Shown in pieces: positions 32,467 to 40,317 of a stretch of 64,000 nucleotides of DNA. A model generated the notes under the pieces. That model saw nothing but the letters and a program-made list of their open reading frames with translations. It was not told where the DNA came from and did no database searches. Numbering within the stretch: the first letter of the stretch is position 1; every line of letters starts with the position of its first letter. This DNA comes from Flaviflagellibacter rhizophilus (lineage in GTDB: Bacteria; Pseudomonadota; Alphaproteobacteria; Rhizobiales; Methylopilaceae): assembly GCF_033898525.1 (NCBI RefSeq), contig NZ_JAXAFJ010000010.1:1-64000 (forward strand). Reading direction: 5' to 3'. A program made the translations under genes and the position numbers.

Positions 32467-32709
32467 ATGCAGATCAGCGACAGCGTAGCAACGCTCGTAA
32501 ATATTCCCGTAGAAATCGATGACGTGCTCAACGAATGGATCGCTGAGCAGCGTGATCCGACACTTACGAAGGCGGGGGCGATCAACCTCGCGGTTCGGGA
32601 ATACCTGCTGACCCGGGGTCTCCTGAACCCGCCAGGCCCGCTCCAGCAGGTGGACGACGACATGCTGAAGCTGGTCGAGAAGGCCTTCTCGGACGAACCA
32701 CGCCCCTGA
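32467..32709 (+). CDS. Small protein with possible ribbon-helix-helix fold
   Basis: This 80-aa soluble protein has an N-terminal strand (ATLVNIPVEID) followed by two helices (DVLNEWIAEQ and AGAINLAVREYLLTRGLL). The pattern suits a ribbon-helix-helix DNA-binding domain but is not a strong match. The C-terminal part is acidic. It stands alone between DUF305 and the convergent MOSC gene. Two GGAAC boxes upstream lack a well placed CGTT and were not called as promoters. Confidence 0.6.
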   Translation: MQISDSVATLVNIPVEIDDVLNEWIAEQRDPTLTKAGAINLAVREYLLTRGLLNPPGPLQQVDDDMLKLVEKAFSDEPRP

Positions 32710-32722
32710 GGGTTGAAAGCGT

Positions 32723-33499
32723 TCAGGCGGCCAGCACCACCCGGTCGCCCGAGCGCACAGCGCCATCATCCAGCGCCTGCAGGTAGACGCCCAGATCGGT
32801 GTGGCCAAAATTTCGCATCAGCGCCTTCGGGAGGTTCTCGTCCCGCTCGGCAGTCTCCGGATTGACGTTCACGGCCCCGCAGCGCGGAGTTCTCTCCAGC
32901 CCTCGGAAGCGCAGGCCTCCGATTGTCAGGTCCTTGCCGGCCCAGGCGAGTTCGTCCCAGGGCTCGAGCCCGGTGACATAGATATTGCCGCGGAAGCGAA
33001 GGGGATGGATCTCGCGCCCCAAGGCTGAACCCAGCGCACGCACCGATGCGAGGTTGATGACGGAGACGGCCCTCATCATCACCGGCGACATCACGCTGGC
33101 GTCGGTGAACTTGTGGTTCTCGCTTTGCAGGACGCGCGGCCGGCCTTTCGTCGCCGGGCCAAGATAGTGCTGCATGTAGGTCTCGACTTGCGCGCGTCCC
33201 CCCTCGGTCGACAGATCTGCGGACAGCACCTGCGCCTCGCCCTTGTGGATGCTGAGGGTGGTGGTGGCGGGATCGAACCGGGTGCGCAGCGCCGCGAGTT
33301 CCTCATTGTTGCGGAGCATCAGGAAGAAGCCCTTGTCGAGCGGCTCCGGCCTCGCCGGGTCGAACGCCGTCGTTCCCAGCGCCACAGCATATTCCCGATC
33401 CCAAGGAATGCCGTGTTCGGGGCTCACCTCGAGCACAGCCAAAGGCTCCGCCGAGAGCCCCTTGACGGGGTAGCGGTACAGATCTGTGACCGTAATCAT
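32723..33499 (-). CDS. MOSC-domain protein (YcbX-like)
   Basis: This 258-aa protein has an N-terminal MOSC beta-barrel (LYRYPVKGLSAEPL, ISPEHGIPWDREYA-like) and a C-terminal MOSC domain with RFRGNIYVTG, RTPRCGAVNVNPETAERD and LGVYLQALDDGAV. The conserved Cys in RTPRCGA is expected to hold sulfur or molybdenum cofactor. Relatives such as YcbX reduce N-hydroxylated compounds. The ATG at 33499 is used; the ORF start at 33520 adds a non-conserved lead. It is on the same strand as the fmdB gene, 64 nt after it. Confidence 0.87.
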   Translation of the reverse strand: MITVTDLYRYPVKGLSAEPLAVLEVSPEHGIPWDREYAVALGTTAFDPARPEPLDKGFFLMLRNNEELAALRTRFDPATTTLSIHKGEAQVLSADLSTEGGRAQVETYMQHYLGPATKGRPRVLQSENHKFTDASVMSPVMMRAVSVINLASVRALGSALGREIHPLRFRGNIYVTGLEPWDELAWAGKDLTIGGLRFRGLERTPRCGAVNVNPETAERDENLPKALMRNFGHTDLGVYLQALDDGAVRSGDRVVLAA

Positions 33500-33563
33500 G
33501 CTGCTCCTGCCTGCCCGCAAGGGAAGCGGGACGCGTGCCCCCCGGCCGCGTCCCGCCCCGTGC

Positions 33564-33899
33564 CTAGTGGCTTATCATCCACGGACGGCTGTTGGGGAAG
33601 CTCTTCGAACCGTCGGGACGATAGAGCGTCTTGCGGCTCGGCTTGGAAGAACTGCAGCAGCTGCAGCCCGCTCCATGGCCCAGGCTCTTCGAGCTTTTCG
33701 GCGCGTGCTGGCTGCGCTCGTTGGTGGCGAACGCGGTGCGGCGGGCCGGATCCATGCCGGCCATGGCCGGTGCGGTCAGCATCACGCGCGGGGCACTCGA
33801 CGCGCAGTCCGGGCAGGGCTGCGGGTCGGCGTACTCGGCCATGGGGCGAAGTGCGGCAAAGGGGCCGCACTCCCGACACTCATATTCGTAGACCGGCAT
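33564..33899 (-). CDS. fmdB: FmdB-family zinc ribbon protein
   Basis: This 111-aa protein has the FmdB zinc ribbon at the N-terminus (MPVYEYECRECGPF with the second Cys pair in PQPCPDCAS). It is followed by a Cys cluster GCSCCSSS and a polar tail. FmdB was first described as a possible regulator of formamidase synthesis. It starts 1 nt after the fmdA stop in one operon. Confidence 0.9.
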   Translation of the reverse strand: MPVYEYECRECGPFAALRPMAEYADPQPCPDCASSAPRVMLTAPAMAGMDPARRTAFATNERSQHAPKSSKSLGHGAGCSCCSSSKPSRKTLYRPDGSKSFPNSRPWMISH

Positions 33900-33900
33900 C

Positions 33901-35130
33901 CTACAGGTCCGGAGCGATCGGCATCTTCACCGACCCATCGAGGAACTTGGTCGGCCCATCGGCGCCGGGGTTGACGTCGAAGTGGAAGATCTCGGTCGGG
34001 ATCCACAAGGTTGCGCAGGCATTCGGGATGTCGACGACGCCCGAGATGTGGCCTTGCACGGGTGCCGTGCCGAGGATCGAATAGACCTGATCGCCCGTAT
34101 AGCCGAACTTCTTCAGGTACTCGATCGCGTTGAGGCAGGCCTGCCGATAGGCGACGTGAACGTCGAGGTAATGCTGCTTGCCGGCCTCGTCGACCGAGAT
34201 GCCCTCGAAGATCAGGTAGTCATTGTAGGTCGGCACGATCGGCGACGGCTTGAAGATGGGATTCTTGATCCCGTACTTCTCCATGCCGCCCTTGATGAGG
34301 TTGACGCGCAGGTGCAGCCAGCCCGCCATTTCGATGGCGCCGCAGAAGGTGATCTCGCCGTCGCCCTGGCTGAAGTGCAGGTCGCCCATGGAAAGGCCTG
34401 CGCCGTCCACATAAACGGGGAAGTAGCACTTGGAGCCGCGCGACAGGTCCTTGATGTCGCAATTGCCGCCGTGCTCGCGCGGCGGCACTGTGCGTGCGCC
34501 CTCGGCTGCGGCCTTGGCCTTCGCGTCACCCTTGAGGCGGCCCATATGGGCGGTCTCGGCATAGGGCAAGGTCGTCAGGGCGGGAACGCGGTTCGGCTCG
34601 GTGTCGTAGAGTGCCTTCTCGCGGGTGTTCCACTCGTCCAGCATCTTCTGGTCGGGCAGGCAGCCGATCAGGCCGGGATGGATGAGGCCGGCCCAGCTGA
34701 CGCCCGGCACGTGCCGGGATTCCGTGAACATGCCCTTGAAGTCCCAGATGGACTTCTGCGCCTCGGGGAAGTGCTCCGTCAGGAAGCCGCCGCCATTGTT
34801 CTTCGAGAAGAAGCCGTTGAAGCCCCATTGGCTGTCCTGGAAGGCGCCGATGTCGAGGAACTCGACGACCAGCAGGTCGCCCGGCTCCGCGCCCTTCACA
34901 CCGACGGGTCCGGAGAGGAAATGCACCTGCGTCAGGTCGACATCGCGCACGTCGGACGCATCGTCGTTGTTCTTGATCTGGCCGCCGGTCCAGTCGACCG
35001 TCTCGATGATGAAGTCGTCGCCGGGCTCGACCCATTCCACGATCGGGATATCGGGATGCCAGCGGTTATGGATCTTGTCGTTGTCGTAGGCGGAGCCGTT
35101 CAGATCGACCTTGATCAGCGTGTCAGCCAC
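33901..35130 (-). CDS. fmdA: Formamidase
   Basis: This 409-aa enzyme hydrolyses formamide to formate and ammonia. It matches the FmdA/AmdA acetamidase/formamidase family: VDWTGGQIKNNDDASDVRDVDL, HFLSGPVGVKGAEPGDLLVVEFLDIG, HPGLIGCLPDQ, the CDIKDLSRGSKCYFPVYVDGA segment and SMGDLHFSQGDGEITFCGAIEMAG. The length is that of Methylophilus FmdA. GTG start preceded by GGGGAGAAGAGAA. It lies 47 nt after the urtE-like gene, so it is in the same operon as the amide/urea transporter. There is no urease in the window, which favours formamide or similar short amides as nitrogen source. Confidence 0.94.
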   Translation of the reverse strand: MADTLIKVDLNGSAYDNDKIHNRWHPDIPIVEWVEPGDDFIIETVDWTGGQIKNNDDASDVRDVDLTQVHFLSGPVGVKGAEPGDLLVVEFLDIGAFQDSQWGFNGFFSKNNGGGFLTEHFPEAQKSIWDFKGMFTESRHVPGVSWAGLIHPGLIGCLPDQKMLDEWNTREKALYDTEPNRVPALTTLPYAETAHMGRLKGDAKAKAAAEGARTVPPREHGGNCDIKDLSRGSKCYFPVYVDGAGLSMGDLHFSQGDGEITFCGAIEMAGWLHLRVNLIKGGMEKYGIKNPIFKPSPIVPTYNDYLIFEGISVDEAGKQHYLDVHVAYRQACLNAIEYLKKFGYTGDQVYSILGTAPVQGHISGVVDIPNACATLWIPTEIFHFDVNPGADGPTKFLDGSVKMPIAPDL

Positions 35131-35177
35131 TTCTCTTCTCCCCTTGAACCCTGAATGTTTTGCGCGACCGCCGACCG

Positions 35178-35867
35178 TCAGACGGACAGGTAGCTCGCGA
35201 CTTTCTTCTCATCGACATCGGCACGGGCATCGTCGCGGACGATCTCGCCGTTCTCGATCACCAGCACCCGGTCCGCGATGTCGAGCGCGAAGCTCAGCAC
35301 CTGCTCGGACACGACGATGGACAGCCCCTTCTCGTCCCGGATCTTCTTCAGCGTGCGGCCCATCTCGCGGATGATGGAGGGCTGGATGCCTTCCGTCGGC
35401 TCGTCGAGCAGCAGCACCTTGGGCTTGGAGGCCAGCGCACGCGCGATGGCGAGCTGCTGCTGCTGCCCGCCCGAAAGATTGCCGCCGCGGCGGCCCTTCA
35501 TCTCCAGCAGCACCGGGAACAGCTCGTAGATGTCGCCGGGCACCTGGCTTTCGCCGGTCACCGTCAGGCCCGTCTCGATGTTCTCCTTCACCGTCATGGT
35601 GGAGAAGATCATGCGGCCCTGCGGCACATAGGCGATGCCCTTGGCCACGCGGTCATAGCTTTTCAGGGCAGTGACGTCGGTCTCGCCGACGCGCACGGCG
35701 CCGCTCTTCGTCGGCACCACGCCCATGAGGCTCTTCATCAAAGTGGTCTTGCCCATGCCGTTGCGGCCCATGATGGCCACGATCTCGCCGGGCTTCACAT
35801 CGAAGGAGAGACCGTGGAGCACCTCGCTCTGGCCATAGGCGACGTGCAGATCCTGTACGTTCAGCAT
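35178..35867 (-). CDS. urtE: ABC transporter ATP-binding protein, UrtE/FmdF type
   Basis: This 229-aa LivF-type ATPase has Walker A GRNGMGKTT, signature LSGGQQQQLAIARAL, Walker B VLLLDEPTEGIQPS and the H-loop region replaced by VVSEQVLSF as usual in this subgroup. The QGRMIFSTMTVKEN stretch is typical of UrtE. It drives import of urea or short amides with UrtBCD and the binding protein UrtA. The ATG at 35867 follows GAGGGG 11 nt upstream and overlaps no other gene. Confidence 0.92.
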   Translation of the reverse strand: MLNVQDLHVAYGQSEVLHGLSFDVKPGEIVAIMGRNGMGKTTLMKSLMGVVPTKSGAVRVGETDVTALKSYDRVAKGIAYVPQGRMIFSTMTVKENIETGLTVTGESQVPGDIYELFPVLLEMKGRRGGNLSGGQQQQLAIARALASKPKVLLLDEPTEGIQPSIIREMGRTLKKIRDEKGLSIVVSEQVLSFALDIADRVLVIENGEIVRDDARADVDEKKVASYLSV

Positions 35868-35878
35868 GATCGCGCCCC

Positions 35879-36658
35879 TCAGTGCCCGAGATAGACTTCG
35901 ACGACCTTGGGGTCGTTCTTGACGCGCTCCATGGAGCCCTCGGACAGCACCTTGCCCTGGTGCAGCACCGTGACCTTGTGGGCGATGTCCTCGACGAACT
36001 TCATGTCGTGCTCGATGACGATGATCGACCGGTTGGCGATGATCTTGTTGAGCAGTTCGGCCGTCTTCTTGCGCTCGGAGACGCTCATGCCCGCAACCGG
36101 CTCGTCCAGCATCAGGAGGTCGGGGTCCTGGATCAGGAGCATGCCGATCTCGAGCCATTGCTTCTGGCCGTGGCTGAGGAACTCGGCGCGCTCGTCCAGC
36201 AGGTTTTCGAGGAAGATCATCTCCGCGACTTCCTGCACGCGGTCGCGCACTGCCGCATCGCGGCGGAAGGTCAGCGCGCCGAACACCGAGCGTCCCTTGG
36301 GATAGGAGATCTCGAGGTTCTCGAAGACCGTGAGGTCATCATAGATCGACGGCGTCTGGAACTTCCGACCGACGCCAGCCTGAACGATCTTCGACTCGCT
36401 CATCTTGGTCAGTTCCTGGCCGCGGAACTTGATGGACCCGGAGGTCGCACGCGTCTTGCCGCAGATCAGGTCCAGCACCGTGGTCTTGCCGGCGCCGTTG
36501 GGGCCGACGATGACGCGGATCTCGCGCTCGTCGACGTAGAAGGACAGGTCGTTGACGGCCTTGAAGCCATCGAAGGAGACCGTCAGCCCCTCCACCGCGA
36601 GGAGGAAGTCCGGGGCCATCTGGTCGGAGATGGGCGCGTGAGCGAGCGCGGCGTTCAT
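35879..36658 (-). CDS. urtD: ABC transporter ATP-binding protein, UrtD/FmdE type
   Basis: This 259-aa LivG-type ATPase has Walker A GPNGAGKTT, the UrtD hallmark GVGRKFQTPSIYDDLTVFENLEIS, a short ABC signature LSHGQKQWLEIGMLL, and Walker B LLMLDEPVAGMS with H-loop EHDMKF. It pairs with UrtE. There are 13 nt to the urtC stop upstream and 11 nt to urtE downstream. Confidence 0.93.
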   Translation of the reverse strand: MNAALAHAPISDQMAPDFLLAVEGLTVSFDGFKAVNDLSFYVDEREIRVIVGPNGAGKTTVLDLICGKTRATSGSIKFRGQELTKMSESKIVQAGVGRKFQTPSIYDDLTVFENLEISYPKGRSVFGALTFRRDAAVRDRVQEVAEMIFLENLLDERAEFLSHGQKQWLEIGMLLIQDPDLLMLDEPVAGMSVSERKKTAELLNKIIANRSIIVIEHDMKFVEDIAHKVTVLHQGKVLSEGSMERVKNDPKVVEVYLGH

Positions 36659-36671
36659 AGGTGCTGTCCTC

Positions 36672-37808
36672 TCACTCGGCGGGGCTGCCCTGCGGCAGCT
36701 GGGCCGGCAGGCTGGGGGCGGTCACGCGGCTGGCGGAGCGCTTCAGCCGCGGGGCGATGTAGGTGGAGTAGATGCCGGCCAGGCCGTTCGGGAAGGCGAG
36801 CACCACGGCGATGAACAGGCCGCCGAGACCGAACAGCCACAGCTCGGGGAAGCTCTCCGAAAACGTGGTCTTGGCCCAGTTGACCAGCAGCGTGCCGTAG
36901 ACCGCGCCGAGGATGGAGAGCCGACCGCCGACCGCCGTGTAGATGACCATCTCGATGCTCGGCACGATGCCGACGAAGCTCGGCGACATGAAGCCGACCT
37001 GCAGCGTGAACATCGCGCCGCCGATGGCCGCGACACCGGCCGCCAGGCAGAACACGAAGATCTTGAAGCCTGCGACGCTGTAGCCCGAGAACCGCACGCG
37101 GTCCTCCTTGTCGCGCATGGCGAGCAGGATGCGGCCGAGCTTGGAGTGCTTCACGAAGTACAGCGCCACCACGCAGGCCAGCAGCAGCCCGCCATTGACG
37201 AAGTACAGGATGGTCTTGGCCTCGTCGGTGCGGATGTCCCAGCCGTTGAGCGTGCGCAGGTCCGTGATGCCGTTGATGCCGCCGGTATAGCCCTGCTGCC
37301 CCACGATCAGGATGGTCGCGATGGCGGCGATGGCCTGCGTGATGATGGCGAAGTAGGTGCCGCCGACGCGGCGGGTGAACATCGCGAAGCCGAGGATGAA
37401 GGCGAAGAACACCGGCACGCCGACGACCAGCAGCACCGTCGCCGGGAAGGAGTGGAACGGCTGCCAGAACCACGGCAGGGAGGTGATCTGGTTCCAGTCC
37501 ATGAAGTCCGGAATGCCGGGCGTGGACTGGATCTTCGTGTTCTCGATGCTGGAGGCTTCCAGCTTGAGATACATGGCCATGCAGTAGCCGCCGAGGCCGA
37601 AGAAGATGCCTTGGCCAAGGCTGAGGATGCCGCCGAAGCCCCAGCACATCACGAGGCCGAGCGCCACGAAGGCATAGGTCAGGTACTTGCCCACCATGTT
37701 GAGCCGGAACGGCTCAAGCACCATCGGGAAGACCACCAGGATCAGGCCCGCGAGGATCGCGACGCCGATCAGTTCGGAGCGGGAGAGGAAAGCGTTCGTC
37801 TTCATCAT
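36672..37808 (-). CDS. urtC: ABC transporter permease, UrtC type
   Basis: This 378-aa permease of the LivM/UrtC family has about nine helices. Key stretches include WGFGGILSLGQGIFFGLGGYCMAMYLKL, FAIITQAIAAIATILIVGQQGYTGGINGITDLRT and LSILGAVYGTLLVNWAKTTFSESFPELW. It forms the membrane channel with UrtB. GAGGAGG lies directly before the double ATG start. Confidence 0.93.
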   Translation of the reverse strand: MMKTNAFLSRSELIGVAILAGLILVVFPMVLEPFRLNMVGKYLTYAFVALGLVMCWGFGGILSLGQGIFFGLGGYCMAMYLKLEASSIENTKIQSTPGIPDFMDWNQITSLPWFWQPFHSFPATVLLVVGVPVFFAFILGFAMFTRRVGGTYFAIITQAIAAIATILIVGQQGYTGGINGITDLRTLNGWDIRTDEAKTILYFVNGGLLLACVVALYFVKHSKLGRILLAMRDKEDRVRFSGYSVAGFKIFVFCLAAGVAAIGGAMFTLQVGFMSPSFVGIVPSIEMVIYTAVGGRLSILGAVYGTLLVNWAKTTFSESFPELWLFGLGGLFIAVVLAFPNGLAGIYSTYIAPRLKRSASRVTAPSLPAQLPQGSPAE

Positions 37809-37815
37809 GGCCTCC

Positions 37816-38742
37816 TCAGCGCCGTACCTTGAGGGTGAACAGTCCCTGCGGGCGCAGCATCAGGATGCCGACGACGCTGAGCAGGGTGATGACCTTGGCC
37901 GTGGAGCCGGAGAGGAAGAACTCCAGCGTCGACTGGGCCTGCGAGATGGTGAAGGCCGAGGCGATGGTGCCGAGCAGGCTGGCCGCGCCGCCGAACACGA
38001 CCACGAGGAAGGTGTCGACGATGTAGAGCTGGCCGGAGGTCGGACCCGTGGAGCCGATCATGGTGAAGGCGGAGCCCGCGACGCCGGCGATGCCGCAGCC
38101 AAGGCCGAAGGTGAGGCGGTCGACGCGCTCGGTGTTGATGCCGACGGCGCCGGCCATGACGCGGTTCTGCACCACGGCGCGCACCTGCTTGCCCCAGCGC
38201 GAGCGGTACATCAGGGCCGCGACAGCAATGGTGATGGCGGTGGTGAGGCCCATGACGAACAGGCCGTTGATCTGCACCTCGATGGTGTCCGTGATCGGCA
38301 CCGAGCCCATCATCCACTGGGGGAGATCGACGCCGACTTCGCGCGGGCCGAAGAAGGAGCGGTAGAGCTGCTGCAGGATGAGGCTGAGGCCCCATGTCGC
38401 GAGCAGCGTATCGAGCGGACGCTTGTAGAGATGGCGGATCAGGAGCCATTCCACCGCCATGCCGAGCGCGCCGGCGGCCAGGAAGGCAAGGATCATCGCC
38501 ACGAAGAAGTAGCCGTCGAACAGCGAGGGCACGTAGTTCAGGAAGAACTGAGACGTGAAATAGGTGACGTAGGCGCCCAGGATCATGAATTCGCCGTGGG
38601 CCATGTTGATGACGCCCATCTGGCCGAAGATGATCGCAAGACCAAGCGCCATCAGCAGGAAGACCGAGAACAGGATAAGCCCGGCAAAGCCCTGCATCGC
38701 GAAGATGGAGCCAAGCTCGGCGATCGAATATTCAGAAAACAT
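37816..38742 (-). CDS. urtB: ABC transporter permease, UrtB type
   Basis: This 308-aa LivH-type permease has about eight helices and the UrtB signatures IIFGQMGVINMAHGEFMILGAYVTYF, LLATWGLSLILQQLYRSFFGP and VVFGGAASLLGTIASAFTISQAQSTLEFFLSGS. Start set at ATG 38742 with GGGGG before it; the open frame continues 12 codons upstream through the intercistronic hairpin side. Confidence 0.92.
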   Translation of the reverse strand: MFSEYSIAELGSIFAMQGFAGLILFSVFLLMALGLAIIFGQMGVINMAHGEFMILGAYVTYFTSQFFLNYVPSLFDGYFFVAMILAFLAAGALGMAVEWLLIRHLYKRPLDTLLATWGLSLILQQLYRSFFGPREVGVDLPQWMMGSVPITDTIEVQINGLFVMGLTTAITIAVAALMYRSRWGKQVRAVVQNRVMAGAVGINTERVDRLTFGLGCGIAGVAGSAFTMIGSTGPTSGQLYIVDTFLVVVFGGAASLLGTIASAFTISQAQSTLEFFLSGSTAKVITLLSVVGILMLRPQGLFTLKVRR

Positions 38743-38793
38743 CGTGGGCCCCCGGTGCGCCCGCACGGCGCAGTCCAAGCTCAGGCTGGAAGT

Positions 38794-38822
38794 GCATCCG
38801 GGAGGACGGGCCTCCCGGATGC
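38794..38822 (-). terminator. Intercistronic hairpin between urtA and urtB
   Basis: A 12-bp perfect stem GCATCCGGGAGG / CCTCCCGGATGC with a 5-nt loop lies 11 nt after the urtA stop. No T tract. It probably stabilises or partly terminates the urtA message so that binding protein exceeds permease. Confidence 0.7.
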
Positions 38823-38832
38823 GGGGATCAGA

Positions 38833-40095
38833 TCACTGGTAGCCGGCCGGGAACGGGTTCGGCTCGATGAGGTCGGGCGTCTCGAACACGATCTTGAACT
38901 GGCCATCCTTCTGGGCCTGCGCAACGCGCGTCTTGGACCAGAGATGGTGGTTCGGATGGACCTTGACGTAGCCTTCCGGCGCCTTGGTGAACTCGATGTC
39001 GGCGGAGGCCGCCGCGATCTTGTCCACGTCGAAGGAGCCGGCCTTCTCGACGGTCATCTTCCAGATCCACGGGCCGAGATAGGCGGCCTGCGTCACGTCA
39101 CCGATGACGGTCTTCTCGCCCCACATCTTCTTGAACTCGGCGACGAAGGCCTTGTTGTTGTCGTTTTCTAGCGACTGGAAGTACTTCATGCAGGAATAGG
39201 CGCCCGCAATGTTCTCGCCGCCGATGCCGTCGATCTCGTCTTCCGTGACGGAGATGGTCAGGAGCGTCTGCTTGGAGAGGTCGATGCCGGCCGCCTTCAG
39301 CTGCTTGTAGAAGGCGACGTTGGAGCCGCCGACGACCGCGCAGTAGATCACGTCGGGCTTCTTCAGCTTGATCTTGTTGATGACCGAGTTGAACTGGGTG
39401 TGGCCGAGCGGGAAGTACTCCTCGCCGACAACCGACGAGTCCTTCAGGTGACCCTCGATGTGCTTGCGCGCGATCTTCATGGAGGTGCGCGGCCAGATAT
39501 AGTCCGAACCGATCAGGTAGAAGGTCTTGCCGGACTTCTCGCGCTGCACCCAATCGAGGCCGGCGAGGATCTGCTGCGTGGCTTCCTGGCCGGTGTAGAT
39601 GACGTTCTTGGACTGCTCGAGGCCTTCATAGAAGGTCGGGTAGTACAGCATGCCGTTGTACTGCTCGAACACCGGCAGCACCGCCTTGCGGGAGGCGGAG
39701 GTCCAGCAGCCCATCACGGCCGCGACCTTGTCCTGCACCAGCAGCTTCTTGGCCTTCTCGGCAAAGGTCGGCCAGTCGGACGCGCCGTCTTCCTGCACGT
39801 ACTTGATCTTGCGGCCCAGCACGCCGCCCATGGCGTTGATCTGCTCGATGGCGAGCTTCTCGGCCTGCACCGATCCGGTCTCGGAGATGGCCATCGTGCC
39901 CGTCACCGAATGCAGGATGCCGACGGTGACTTCCGTGTCCGTCACGGCAAGGCCGGTGGTGTTCACGGCCGAGGTGGCCGGAGCCTGCGCGAACGCAACC
40001 TTCGGGAACAGCATCGCAGCCGGAGCCGCGGCCATGCCCATCAACAGCTTGCGGCGCAGCGCCGATTCAAGCCCCTGCTTCTTGTCATCAGCCAT
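38833..40095 (-). CDS. urtA: Urea/short-chain amide ABC transporter substrate-binding protein
   Basis: This 420-aa periplasmic protein has a twin-arginine-like leader (SALRRKLLMGMAAAPAAMLFP ending near FAQ). It then has the UrtA fold: VTVGILHSVTGTMAISETGSVQAEKLAIEQINAMGG, QEDGASDWPTFAEKAKKLL, GCWTSASRKAVLPVFEQYNGMLYYPTFYEG and FYLIGSDYIWPRTSMK. Relatives bind urea; the Methylophilus homolog FmdD binds short amides. Formamidase in the same operon makes the second more likely. A start at 40134 (13 residues longer) is possible, with GAGGCAGCG before it. Confidence 0.93.
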   Translation of the reverse strand: MADDKKQGLESALRRKLLMGMAAAPAAMLFPKVAFAQAPATSAVNTTGLAVTDTEVTVGILHSVTGTMAISETGSVQAEKLAIEQINAMGGVLGRKIKYVQEDGASDWPTFAEKAKKLLVQDKVAAVMGCWTSASRKAVLPVFEQYNGMLYYPTFYEGLEQSKNVIYTGQEATQQILAGLDWVQREKSGKTFYLIGSDYIWPRTSMKIARKHIEGHLKDSSVVGEEYFPLGHTQFNSVINKIKLKKPDVIYCAVVGGSNVAFYKQLKAAGIDLSKQTLLTISVTEDEIDGIGGENIAGAYSCMKYFQSLENDNNKAFVAEFKKMWGEKTVIGDVTQAAYLGPWIWKMTVEKAGSFDVDKIAAASADIEFTKAPEGYVKVHPNHHLWSKTRVAQAQKDGQFKIVFETPDLIEPNPFPAGYQ

Positions 40096-40317
40096 AGACC
40101 CGAGACCCCCATTTTGGTGACGTGAGGCAGTCATCGCTGCCTCATTGGCGGGCAATGTCCGCCGGGTCCGGGTCTTCCTGGTATACGCTAATTGCCGTAT
40201 GCCGAGCAAACGGCGCCCGTTGCACGCTTGAGGACAGGCTTGACGGCGCCCGTCCGCTCCGTGGGAACAGGAATTGCATATCCCATGCTGCGGAGAGGGA
40301 AAGGGCTGTCGAGGAGC

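Noticed and set aside
33564..40095. Urease-linked urea uptake operon
   Set aside because: No urease structural or accessory gene is present; the enzyme is formamidase.
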